From the NCBI GenBank assembly GCA_902825845.1, contig CADECM010000008.1, positions 39,112-103,111 of the forward strand: 64,000 bases of DNA. Direction: 5' to 3'. This stretch comes from an uncultured beta proteobacterium. Lineage in GTDB: Bacteria; Pseudomonadota; Gammaproteobacteria; Burkholderiales; SG8-41. Below the pieces are notes generated by a model. That model had not been told where the DNA came from. It did no database searches and saw only the letters and a list, made by a program, of their open reading frames with translations. Shown one piece after another: positions 46,279 through 54,949 of the stretch. Positions within the stretch are counted from its first letter, which is position 1. Each line of letters begins with the position of its first letter. The translations under genes and the position numbers were made by a program.

Positions 46279-47463
46279 ATGGACTTTGAACTGCCTGAAG
46301 AACTGCGCATGCTGCGCGACGCCGCCGCGCGCTTCACCACGCGCGAACTGATCCCGCATGAACCGCTGGTGATTCGCCGCGAAGCCGAACGCGGCTACAC
46401 CGATATGCCGCTGCTGCCGCCGGAACTCGAAACACAGATCATGGACAAGGCACGTGCCGCCGGACTGGTGGGCCTCGAAGTGCCGGAAGCACACGGTGGC
46501 GCGGGTGCCAGCGTGCTCGCCAAGTGCGTGGTGGTCGAACAACTGAAGCACAGCATCCTGTTTCCGTTCGGCTTTGCGCCGAATTTCCCCGACGTGTTCA
46601 TGCTGCTCGAATCGTGCAAGGGATCGCAGATCGACAAGTATCTCAAGCCTTTTTTGCGCGGCGAGACGCAGTCGTGCATCGCCATCACCGAGCCGGGTGC
46701 GGGCGCCGACGCCTCCGGCATCAAGATGCGCGCCGAACGCAGGAACGGCAAGTGGATACTGAACGGCAGCAAAATCTTCATTACCCACGCGCGTTACGCG
46801 GACTTCATGATCGTGGTCACCCTCACCGATCCGGCGAAGGGCTCGCGCGGCGGCATGACCACCTTCCTGCTCGATGCCAAACAAGCGGGCATCAGCGTGC
46901 CCACCGCGCATCCGACGATCGGCGATTATCAGCCGTACGACATTCACTTTGACAACGTGGAAGCCACTGACGAGCAGGTGCTGGGCGAAGTCGGGCAGGC
47001 GTTCGCGCCGCTGCAGCGGCGCCTCGGCCTGCGCCGCATGGAAATTGCCGCCACCTGCGTCGGTCTCGCTACACGCTGCCTGAAGATGATGATCGAGCAG
47101 GCGAAGATTCGCCACACCTTCGGCGCGCCGCTTGCCGAGCGCCAGGCCGTGCAGTGGTGGATCGCCGACAGCTACCGCGAAATCGAACTCACGCGCCTTG
47201 CGCTGTACAAGCTGGCATGGGACCTCGATCACGATAACGACGTGCGTCGCGATGCCTCGATGCTGAAAGTGCAGGCCACGGAAATGGTGGGCGTGGTCGC
47301 CGACCGCGCGATGCAACTCTTCGGCGGCATGGGCATGACCAAGGATCTGCCACTCGAGTACATTTCCCGCGTGGTGCGCATTTACCGTATCGTCGAAGGC
47401 CCCAGTGAAGTGCATCGCTGGGTGGTGGCGCGGGACTTGCTGAAGAATGGGCTCCCCTTCTAA
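46279..47463 (+). CDS. Acyl-CoA dehydrogenase
   Basis: 394 residues. The flavin-side motif ITEPGAGADASG and, near the end, EGPSEVHRWVVARDLL show a complete active site with Glu377 at the canonical catalytic position, unlike the other dehydrogenases in this window. It oxidises an acyl-CoA to the 2-enoyl form. It is followed by an AT-rich repeat and a REP-like hairpin, then an SDR gene, all on the same strand. Confidence 0.93.
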   Translation: MDFELPEELRMLRDAAARFTTRELIPHEPLVIRREAERGYTDMPLLPPELETQIMDKARAAGLVGLEVPEAHGGAGASVLAKCVVVEQLKHSILFPFGFAPNFPDVFMLLESCKGSQIDKYLKPFLRGETQSCIAITEPGAGADASGIKMRAERRNGKWILNGSKIFITHARYADFMIVVTLTDPAKGSRGGMTTFLLDAKQAGISVPTAHPTIGDYQPYDIHFDNVEATDEQVLGEVGQAFAPLQRRLGLRRMEIAATCVGLATRCLKMMIEQAKIRHTFGAPLAERQAVQWWIADSYREIELTRLALYKLAWDLDHDNDVRRDASMLKVQATEMVGVVADRAMQLFGGMGMTKDLPLEYISRVVRIYRIVEGPSEVHRWVVARDLLKNGLPF

Positions 47464-47496
47464 ACGTTATTTAAAATCAGATAGTTATAAACATTC
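47461..47496 (+). repeat. AT-rich dispersed repeat, copy 9
   Basis: Contains TTATTTAAAATCAGATAGTT. It begins at the stop codon of the acyl-CoA dehydrogenase gene and directly abuts a REP-like hairpin. Confidence 0.75.
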
Positions 47497-47499
47497 ACT

Positions 47500-47570
47500 G
47501 TAGCCCGGAAAGAGCGTAGCGGATTCCGGGAGGCAGCACCCCGGATTACACTTCGTTCCATCCGGGCTAC
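47500..47570. repeat. REP-like palindromic element
   Basis: Outer arms GTAGCCCGGA and TCCGGGCTAC enclose inner arms TCCGGG and CCCGGA. The text, with its GGAACGAAGTGTAATCCGGG stretch on the minus strand, is of a kind widely dispersed in proteobacterial genomes. It lies between two co-oriented genes. Confidence 0.75.
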
Positions 47571-47583
47571 GAGCGAGAACACC

Positions 47584-48345
47584 ATGAACTTGGGCATTAC
47601 CGGAAAAACCGCCATCGTCACCGCCTCCAGCGGCGGTCTTGGTGAATACGCCGCGCGCGCACTGGCCGCGGAAGGCGTCAACCTCGTGCTGTTCGCGCGC
47701 TCGGCCGACACACTGCGCGCCAAGGCCGCTGACATCGCCCAACAGCACGGCGTAAAGGTGCTGCCGGTGGCCGGCGACATGCGCAATGCCGCGGACGTGG
47801 ACCGCTTGATCGCCGAAACCCGGCGCGAATTCGGTGGCGTCGATATTCTGGTGCTTAACACCGGCAGGCCGCCGGTGCCGATGCGCGAAGTGCTCGACGA
47901 GACCGAAGACGCGCGCTGGCAGGAAGCCTACGAAACGCAATTACGCGGTGCGATCCGTGTCGTAGGCAGCGTCGCGCCCCTGCTGGTCGCGCGCGGCTGG
48001 GGCCGCATCGTCGGCATCACCTCGGCCAGTGTCAAGCAGCCGATGACCAAGCATGGATTGTCCACGGTATTCCGCGCGGGGCTCACTGGCTATCTGCGGC
48101 ACCTCGCCAACGAAATTGCTGCTACCGGCGTCACGGTCAACACCGTATGCCCGGCCTCGGTCGGCACCGAGGCCATGGAAAAAAGCTACGATCTCAAACT
48201 GCGCGCACAGCAGGTGCCGATGCGCCGCATTGGCAAACCCGAGGAACTCGGCGCGATGGTGGCCTTCCTATGCTCGGATCTCGCGGGTTTCACCACCGGT
48301 GCGGCAATCCAGGTGGACGGCGGCATGGTGGCGGCGCTGGCGTAG
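47584..48345 (+). CDS. SDR family oxidoreductase with atypical active site
   Basis: 253 residues. The Rossmann start TASSGGLG (residues 13-20) and the C-terminal VNTVCPAS and TTGAAIQVDGGM are typical of FabG-like enzymes. The YxxxK pair is missing: the segment after SAS reads KHGLSTVFRAGLTG, with Ser/Arg where Tyr/Lys normally sit, a variant found in a subgroup of FabG-like proteins. So reductase activity is uncertain. It follows the acyl-CoA dehydrogenase gene after 120 bp of repeats. Confidence 0.88.
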   Translation: MNLGITGKTAIVTASSGGLGEYAARALAAEGVNLVLFARSADTLRAKAADIAQQHGVKVLPVAGDMRNAADVDRLIAETRREFGGVDILVLNTGRPPVPMREVLDETEDARWQEAYETQLRGAIRVVGSVAPLLVARGWGRIVGITSASVKQPMTKHGLSTVFRAGLTGYLRHLANEIAATGVTVNTVCPASVGTEAMEKSYDLKLRAQQVPMRRIGKPEELGAMVAFLCSDLAGFTTGAAIQVDGGMVAALA

Positions 48346-48361
48346 GCCGGGTGTCAGGCGC

Positions 48362-49543
48362 TCAGTGCGCCTTGCTCAGTAGCCGCATGCCGCGATCGAG
48401 CCCGTCGATGGTCAGCGGAAACATGCGGCCAGACATAAGATCGCGCGTCACGCGGATCGATTCATGGTAATCCCACACCGACTCGTTCTGCGGATTGATC
48501 CAGATGGTATTGGGGTAGATGCTTAACACGCGCTGAAGCCACACTGCGCCGGCCTCCTCATTGGTGTGCTCGACGCTGCCACCGGGAAAGGTGATTTCGT
48601 ACGGGCTCATGGTGGCATCGCCGACGAAGATCACCTTGTAGTCGTGGGCATACTTGTGCAGGATTTCCCACGTCGGGATGCGTTCGTTGTGGCGGCGTCG
48701 GTTGTCCTTCCACACGCGCTCGTACAGGAAGTTGTGGAAGTAGAAATACTCCATGTGCTTGAACTCGGTGCGCGTGGCCGAGAACAACTGTTCGCAAACC
48801 TTGATGTGGTCGTCCATCGAGCCGCCGATATCGAAAAACAACAGCACCTTCACCGCGTTGTGCCGCTCCGGAATCATTTTCAGATCCAGCCATCCGGCGT
48901 TCTTGGCGGTTGAACGAATGGTGTCTTCCATATCCAGTTCGTCGGGCGAGCCGGTGCGGGCGAACTTGCGCAGCTTGCGCAACGCGACTTTCAGATTGCG
49001 CGTGCCTAGTTCCACGCTGCCGTCGAGATTCTTGTATTCGCGCTGGTCCCACACCTTGACCGCGCGGCGGTTGCGCCCTTTCTCCTGCCCGATGCGCACG
49101 CCCTCCGGATTGTAGCCGTAGGCGCCGAAGGGGCTGGTGCCCGCGGTACCGATCCACTTGCTGCCGCCCTGATGGCGGCCCTTTTGTTCTTCGAGGCGTT
49201 TTTTCAGCGTCTCCATCAGCTTTTCCCAACCGCCCATGGATTCGATCATCTGCTTTTCTTCTTCGGTCAGATGGCGCTCGGCCAGCAGCCGCAGCCACTC
49301 TTCGGGAATCTTGACCTCGATGCCGTCGATATCGATGATGCCCTTGAAATACGCCGAGAACACGCGGTCGTAGCGGTCGAAGTATTTTTCATCCTTCACC
49401 AGGCACATGCGCGACAGGTAATAGAAATCCTCGACGCTGCCGAAAATGACCTGTTTCTGGAAGCCCTCCATCATCATCAGATACTCTTTGATGGATACCG
49501 GCACCCCGCCTTCTTTTAACTTCAGAAAAAACTCGATCAGCAC
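48362..49543 (-). CDS. CoxE-like von Willebrand factor A domain protein
   Basis: 393 residues, GTG start with GGAGGC upstream. The N-terminal part (FLKLKEGGVPVSIKEYLMMM) is typical for CoxE-type proteins; the C-terminal VWA domain begins at LLFFDIGGSM, a degenerate MIDAS (D-x-G-x-S). Such proteins pair with MoxR-type AAA ATPases; in CO dehydrogenase systems CoxD/CoxE mature the molybdenum-copper site. The matching ATPase is at 50602-51441. No structural oxidase genes lie in the window. Confidence 0.88.
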   Translation of the reverse strand: MLIEFFLKLKEGGVPVSIKEYLMMMEGFQKQVIFGSVEDFYYLSRMCLVKDEKYFDRYDRVFSAYFKGIIDIDGIEVKIPEEWLRLLAERHLTEEEKQMIESMGGWEKLMETLKKRLEEQKGRHQGGSKWIGTAGTSPFGAYGYNPEGVRIGQEKGRNRRAVKVWDQREYKNLDGSVELGTRNLKVALRKLRKFARTGSPDELDMEDTIRSTAKNAGWLDLKMIPERHNAVKVLLFFDIGGSMDDHIKVCEQLFSATRTEFKHMEYFYFHNFLYERVWKDNRRRHNERIPTWEILHKYAHDYKVIFVGDATMSPYEITFPGGSVEHTNEEAGAVWLQRVLSIYPNTIWINPQNESVWDYHESIRVTRDLMSGRMFPLTIDGLDRGMRLLSKAH

Positions 49544-49568
49544 GGCCGTAGCCTCCTTCGGGCACTAC

Positions 49569-49605
49569 ATATAAAAATCATTTAAAAACAATAACTTACA
49601 AATAA
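49569..49605 (+). repeat. AT-rich dispersed repeat, copy 10
   Basis: Contains TCATTTAAAAACAATAACTT followed by ACAAATAATTC. It is the cleanest copy and agrees with copy 4 over most of its length. It lies between divergent genes. Confidence 0.8.
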
Positions 49606-49744
49606 TTCTCAGACTTGCACGACGGCGTTTCCCGTCACATCTTCTTACAATTCGTAACGGCATTGTCGAGACCCTGCGCGTTATTATGACTGTGCGCGCT
49701 GAACGAATAAAGCGCACCGAACAAAACCCCAAAGGAGAACAGTC

Positions 49745-50065
49745 ATGCGTAAATATATCCTCTCAGCGATTGCCGGTGTTGCGCTGCTTGCCGCCGGCGG
49801 CATTTCCTCCGCCCACGCGGGCGGTGTTTCGTTTGGCGTGTCCATCGGCGTTCCGTTTCCCGTGGTCGTGGCACCGGCGCCGGTCTATTATCCCGCCTCG
49901 GCGTACTACCCGCCCGCCCCTGCCTACTATGCACCGCGTGCAGTCTACGCACCCCCGGTCTACTATGCACCGCGTCCCGTGTTTGTCGCGCCGCACTACT
50001 ATGGACGCGGCCATGGTCACGGCCATCGTTACGGGCATGGTGGCCATCGCGGCCACTGGCGCTAA
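49745..50065 (+). CDS. Small secreted Tyr/Pro/Ala- and His/Gly-rich protein
   Basis: 106 residues. Signal peptide (MRKYILSAIAGVALLAAGGI, cut near AHA). Then a low-complexity section of repeated YYP/YYAP units (residues about 47-85) and a His/Gly/Arg tail (GRGHGHGHRYGHGGHRGHWR). AAAGGAG precedes the ATG and a strong terminator follows the stop. No family named; the tail could bind metal ions and the Tyr/Pro part could be extended. Cell-envelope or periplasmic location expected. Confidence 0.8.
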   Translation: MRKYILSAIAGVALLAAGGISSAHAGGVSFGVSIGVPFPVVVAPAPVYYPASAYYPPAPAYYAPRAVYAPPVYYAPRPVFVAPHYYGRGHGHGHRYGHGGHRGHWR

Positions 50066-50090
50066 CACAGCAATCCCGACTGCGGAACCG

Positions 50091-50123
50091 ACGCGTCCGG
50101 CGTGAGCCGGACGCGTTTTTTAT
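50091..50123 (+). terminator. Strong rho-independent terminator
   Basis: An 11-bp perfect stem, ACGCGTCCGGC and GCCGGACGCGT with loop GTGA, is followed by TTTTTAT. It lies 26 bp after the small secreted gene and touches the stop codon of the convergent glycosylase gene, which it may also serve. Confidence 0.9.
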
Positions 50124-50599
50124 TGCCCTTGCAGAATACCGCGCCATGCCTGCAATTTCTTCTCGAACCCCACCGTATACGCCGGGCTCGATGACGGCAG
50201 CACCAACGTCTGGTAACCCATGTCGGCGAATACCGCGGCAAAGCGGCCTGCGGTCTTGCCGTTGAAACACACCCGCTTCAATTCGCGCGCCACCCGCGTC
50301 ACCCTGCGAAAATCGTTGTTCACCGCCTTGCGGATATTACTGTCGAGCGCGCCCGCGCGTTCGCACTGGTGCAGCACATCCCACAGGCCGATGTGATGCT
50401 GTAACAACACCGGTAGCCGCTGCGGGTACGCCATGTCGTACAAGGGCTCGTCCAGCAAGGCGCCCATCAGCTTCCAGAAATGATTCTGCGGGTGTCCGTA
50501 ATACTGCTTCTTTGCCAGCGACGCAGGACTCGGAAAACTCCCCAAAATCAATACCCTGACATCTGCATCGAGAACCGGCGCAAAGCCCCGCTGGCGCAC
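50120..50599 (-). CDS. DNA-deoxyinosine glycosylase (UDG superfamily, family 6)
   Basis: 159 residues, GTG start. Motif A is GSFPSPASL; YYGHPQNHFW and the C-terminal LPSSSPAYT complete the signature of hypoxanthine-DNA glycosylases, which remove deaminated adenine from DNA. Its start lies 2 bp after the stop of the MoxR-like ATPase gene, so it is translated from the same transcript, which is unexpected for a repair gene. Confidence 0.88.
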   Translation of the reverse strand: MRQRGFAPVLDADVRVLILGSFPSPASLAKKQYYGHPQNHFWKLMGALLDEPLYDMAYPQRLPVLLQHHIGLWDVLHQCERAGALDSNIRKAVNNDFRRVTRVARELKRVCFNGKTAGRFAAVFADMGYQTLVLPSSSPAYTVGFEKKLQAWRGILQGQ

Positions 50600-50601
50600 C
50601 G

Positions 50602-51441
50602 TTATTTTTTGCGGGTCATGAACACCAGGCGCTCGAACAAGTGCACGTCCTGTTCATTCTTGAGCAACGCGCCGTGCAGCGGCGGAATGATCTTGTGCTG
50701 GTCCTGGCTGTGCAACGCTTCGGGCGAGATATCTTCCGCCACCAGCAACTTGAGCCAGTCGAGCAACTCCGAGGTCGACGGCTTTTTCTTCAGGCCCGGC
50801 ACGTCGCGAATCTCAAAAAATGCGTTCAGCGCCTGTGACAGCAGAATCTTTTTAATGTCGGGATAGTGCACGTCGACGATCTGCGTCATGGTGTCGCGAT
50901 CGGGGAAGCGAATGTAGTGGAAAAAGCAGCGGCGCAGGAACGCATCCGGCAGTTCCTTTTCGTTGTTGCTGGTAATGATCACCAGCGGCCGCTGCGTGGC
51001 CTTGATCAGTTGCTGCGTCTCGTAGACATAAAACTCCATGCGATCCAGCTCGCGCAGCAGGTCGTTGGGGAATTCAATGTCGGCCTTGTCCACCTCGTCG
51101 ATCAGCAGCACCGAGGGTGTGTCCGACTCGAACGCCTTCCACAGCATGCCTTGCACGATGTAATTCGAAATATCCTTTACACGCTCGTCGCCCAGCTGCG
51201 AATCGCGCAGCCGCGACACGGCGTCGTATTCGTAGAGGCCGTGCTGCGCCTTGGTGGTGGATTTGATGTGCCACTCGAACAGCGGCCGGTTCAGCGCCTT
51301 CGCCACCTCCAGCGCCAGCATGGTTTTGCCGGTGCCGGGCTCCCCCTTGATCAGCAGCGGGCGCTCCAGCGTTATCGCGGCATTCACCGCCATCATCAGA
51401 TCATGGGTTGCAACGTAATTATCGGTGCCTTCAAAACGCAT
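50602..51441 (-). CDS. MoxR/CoxD-like AAA ATPase
   Basis: 279 residues. Walker A GEPGTGKT (about residues 37-44), Walker B VLLIDEVDKAD, and sensor 1 ITSNNEKELPDAFLRRCFF. A chaperone-type ATPase that works with VWA proteins to insert or activate metal cofactors. AAGGAA precedes the ATG. The VWA partner lies 1.1 kb downstream on the same strand (48362-49543), after the glycosylase gene and a small gene in the other direction. CoxD is the closest functional analogy. Confidence 0.9.
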   Translation of the reverse strand: MRFEGTDNYVATHDLMMAVNAAITLERPLLIKGEPGTGKTMLALEVAKALNRPLFEWHIKSTTKAQHGLYEYDAVSRLRDSQLGDERVKDISNYIVQGMLWKAFESDTPSVLLIDEVDKADIEFPNDLLRELDRMEFYVYETQQLIKATQRPLVIITSNNEKELPDAFLRRCFFHYIRFPDRDTMTQIVDVHYPDIKKILLSQALNAFFEIRDVPGLKKKPSTSELLDWLKLLVAEDISPEALHSQDQHKIIPPLHGALLKNEQDVHLFERLVFMTRKK

Positions 51442-51523
51442 GGTGGATTCCTTAAGTTACCCCTCCCGCCGCATACGGGGGAAGGCTGGGATGTGGGCCG
51501 GTGGCAATCTGCGCGCGCCGGAA

Positions 51524-52111
51524 TTATAACGTTGCGGGCACGTCTTCCCGCCGGTCGATATCAAAAACCACGCCGCGATCGTCCACTTCAAGCAGCCGAA
51601 TTTCCGCATGGTGGCGCCGAATCACCGCGCGCGCGCCCTCGTCGCCGCGGCACGCCAGCAATTCATCGCGCAGTGCCGCGCTGAAGCCCACCGGGTGTCC
51701 GCGCTCGCCCTGAAAATGCGGCGCGGCGATCAGTGCACCCGCCCGCACCGCATCGGCAACCGCCCGAATCGTTGCCGGACGTATGCGCGGCATGTCGGCC
51801 AGTGCCACCACCCAGCCCGCGGCGTCGCGTGCCCGCGCGATGGCATGCGCGAGGCTCACCCCCATGCCGTCGGCCGCGTTGGCACACTCGGTCACAGTGC
51901 AGCCGGCCTCCGTGAGCAGGCGCTGCAGTTCATCGCTGCCGGGCCGCACCACCGCCAGCACGCTCAACCCCGCCGCCATCAGATTGCGCGCGGCGTGCAC
52001 GCCGAGCGCGACGCCCTCCAGCGGGTGCAGCAGTTTGCCGCCGCCAAAGCGCGAACCCGCGCCTGCCGCGAGCAATATTCCAGTTACCGGTGATGCTGAA
52101 GGTTCTGTCAT
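51524..52111 (-). CDS. MobA/MocA-like nucleotidyltransferase
   Basis: 195 residues from the ATG at 52109-52111; the longer frame is rejected. GILLAAGAGSRFGGGKLL is the nucleotide-binding motif and LADMPRIRP carries the metal Asp. Family members make molybdopterin cytosine dinucleotide (MocA) used by xanthine dehydrogenase-type and CO dehydrogenase-type enzymes. Its place 82 bp before the MoxR/CoxD-like gene fits a maturation set for a molybdenum hydroxylase. Confidence 0.85.
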   Translation of the reverse strand: MTEPSASPVTGILLAAGAGSRFGGGKLLHPLEGVALGVHAARNLMAAGLSVLAVVRPGSDELQRLLTEAGCTVTECANAADGMGVSLAHAIARARDAAGWVVALADMPRIRPATIRAVADAVRAGALIAAPHFQGERGHPVGFSAALRDELLACRGDEGARAVIRRHHAEIRLLEVDDRGVVFDIDRREDVPATL

Positions 52112-52438
52112 GGTGATCCGATTATACGCAGCGCATGCGCTAAACTGCGGCCGCAAGCCGCGCTCACCCATAACTTCCATTAAGCGCTGAACATTAATAA
52201 TAGTGATTAAAAACAGATGCTTACGTTATTTCTGAGGCACGCCAGGCGGCGCCCCGCCGCGCGCTGTTTGCCAATCGCGCGTCGCGGGCTGCAATACCCA
52301 CGCGCAACAGCTTTGGCCCACCTTTGAATGGAACGATGCCTTGGCCCACTGCTAAAGTCACCGCTATCATGTTCGGGCACGACAAAGCCGGCTCATCGAC
52401 GGGCTGGACATAATGACCAATACGCGAGGAGACGCAGA
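52112..52438. other. Divergent intergenic region
   Basis: About 330 bp between the nucleotidyltransferase gene and a Bug gene. Contains an AT-rich repeat (52192-52231). Promoters for both flanking genes should lie here; none is obvious by eye. Confidence 0.45.
52192..52231 (+). repeat. AT-rich dispersed repeat, copy 11
   Basis: Contains GTGATTAAAAACAGATGCTT followed by ACGTTATTTC. It matches the family core, with G substitutions. Confidence 0.7.
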
Positions 52439-53413
52439 ATGGATTTAAAAAGCGCAGTTACCGTCGGCGCATTGTGCGCCGTTGTTGCCTCGACCCCTTT
52501 GGCGCAGGCCGCGGATGCGTATCCGGCACGTCCAGTGCGGCTGCTCATTCCGTTCCCGCCCGGCGGCAGCAACGACATCGTGGGCCGCATGCTCGGCCAG
52601 TTTTTGGGCGAGCGCCTCGGCAAGCCCATGGTCGCGGACAATCGCCCGGGAGCGGGCGGCACCTTGGGCATAGACATTGCCGCGAAGTCGGAGGCCGATG
52701 GCTACACGCTGTTAATCATTTCGGCGGCGTACGCGTTTGGCCCGTCGCTCTACAAAAAGCTGCCATACGATCCGGTAAAGTCTTTCAGCCCGGTCAGCAA
52801 GCTGGGCACGGGTCCGAACGTGTTCACGGTCAACCCGTCGGTTCCCGTCAAGTCGGTCAAGGAACTGGTGGCACTGGCCAAGGCCAAACCGGGGACGCTG
52901 AATTTCGCGAGCGCAGGTGTCGGCAGCGCGCAGCATCTGTGGTTCGAACTGTTCAGAATGCTGACCAGCGTGGATATCGCGCACATTCCGTTCAAGGGGG
53001 GCGCGCCCGCCATGCTCGACGTGATCGCGGGCAACTCGCATGTCGCCATCGGTACGGTGGTGCAGATGCTGCCGCATTTGCGCTCCGGCAAATTGCGGGG
53101 TCTGGCAACCGGCGGCGCCAAACGCAACTCCGCCGTGCCTGACCTGCCGACGCTCGAAGAGGCTGGAGTCAAGGGATACGAGGGATCCAACTGGTGGGGC
53201 ATACTGGTGCCGGCCGGCACCTCGCAGGCAATCGTGAACCGGCTCGACAAGGAGATCGCCGCGATTCTGGCGCGCGAGGATGTGAAAAAACGGTTTACCG
53301 TCATGGGCGCCGAGGCCGAACACCTTGGTCAGGATGGGTTGGCGCGCCTCATCGCTGACGAAACGGCGAAATGGTCAAAAGTCGCGAAAGCGGCGCGTAT
53401 CCAGGCGCAATAG
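52439..53413 (+). CDS. Tripartite tricarboxylate transporter (TTT/Bug) substrate-binding protein
   Basis: 324 residues. The signal peptide ends at PLAQAA; then come YPARPVRLLIPFPPGGSND, VADNRPGAGGT and the SAGVGSAQHL segment of the binding cleft. GAGGAGA lies upstream of the ATG; the frame extends to 52328 but without support. Orphan receptor without TctAB. A GC hairpin follows its stop, and a DUF1499 gene comes after. Confidence 0.92.
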   Translation: MDLKSAVTVGALCAVVASTPLAQAADAYPARPVRLLIPFPPGGSNDIVGRMLGQFLGERLGKPMVADNRPGAGGTLGIDIAAKSEADGYTLLIISAAYAFGPSLYKKLPYDPVKSFSPVSKLGTGPNVFTVNPSVPVKSVKELVALAKAKPGTLNFASAGVGSAQHLWFELFRMLTSVDIAHIPFKGGAPAMLDVIAGNSHVAIGTVVQMLPHLRSGKLRGLATGGAKRNSAVPDLPTLEEAGVKGYEGSNWWGILVPAGTSQAIVNRLDKEIAAILAREDVKKRFTVMGAEAEHLGQDGLARLIADETAKWSKVAKAARIQAQ

Positions 53414-53414
53414 C

Positions 53415-53446
53415 GGCGGCGCCGGGCAAGGCGCCGCCCGCGCTTT
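53415..53446 (+). terminator. Probable GC-rich terminator hairpin
   Basis: A 9-bp perfect stem, GGCGGCGCC and GGCGCCGCC with a 6-nt loop, starts 2 bp after the Bug stop codon. Only TTTT follows, 8 nt later, so the T-run is weak. Confidence 0.45.
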
Positions 53447-53573
53447 TGCGCTTGCCGCACTGCTCGCACACCGGCAATCCACGCCCCTTTGTGCATACGC
53501 CCAACCTGTTCGTCACGCCACAAGCTTCAAGCGCACCGTGACGCATGCGCAACCTGCAGAAAAGGCAAACGCC

Positions 53574-54020
53574 ATGATTCACGACGTGTCCACCGATACC
53601 GAAGCGCCGCCGTCGTTTGTCGCATTGCGCGAAACGCGCCTGCAGTGTCGCAACGGCGCGGAGTACAGCGGCCTGCGCGGCGCGCAACACCGGCAACGCT
53701 ATCCGCACATCGAACCCATGGTTTTTCCGTTGCTGCGGTGCGCGGTGTTTCAGGCCGCGCTCGCCGCCGCCAACAGCCTGCGCTGGCACATCGCCGCAAG
53801 CGACGAAGCCGAAGGCCGTATCGAGGCCACCGTCACCACCCCGCTGATGCGCTTCAAGGATGATGTGGTGATTCGCGTGCGCGCCAGCGACGGCGACAGC
53901 GGCACGCGAGTGGATATCCGCTCCGCGTCGCGCATCGGCCTCAGCGATCTCGGCACCAACGCGAGGCGCATACGAACGTTTTGCCATGAATTAAATAATC
54001 ATTTAAAAACAAATACTTAG
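53574..54020 (+). CDS. DUF1499 family protein
   Basis: 148 residues from the ATG at 53574 (AAGGC upstream); a GTG start earlier is possible. The C-terminal half (MRFKDDVVIRVRASDG and RSASRIGLSDLGTNARRI) matches the DUF1499 pattern; no signal peptide in this reading. The last eight codons come from an AT-rich repeat, giving the end NNHLKTNT, so the natural C-terminus may have been changed by that insertion. Function unknown. Confidence 0.78.
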   Translation: MIHDVSTDTEAPPSFVALRETRLQCRNGAEYSGLRGAQHRQRYPHIEPMVFPLLRCAVFQAALAAANSLRWHIAASDEAEGRIEATVTTPLMRFKDDVVIRVRASDGDSGTRVDIRSASRIGLSDLGTNARRIRTFCHELNNHLKTNT

Positions 54021-54024
54021 GATG
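53989..54024 (+). repeat. AT-rich dispersed repeat, copy 12 (supplies a stop codon)
   Basis: Contains TCATTTAAAAACAAATACTT. It includes the end and stop of the DUF1499 gene, and its AGGATG end gives the next gene its only ribosome-site-like sequence. Confidence 0.78.
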
Positions 54025-54032
54025 AAAACATT

Positions 54033-54812
<780 letters not shown>

Positions 54813-54949
54813 CGGCGGCCGGCGCGGCCACTTGACCAAACACACCCCAGGACACAAAATGGATCGTACGGTCGCGTCAGCGGTCCCGCAGTGGTCCGTC
54901 AGCAGCGGCCACGTAATGCGACACATTCCAATAACATTCCGGAGGAAGC

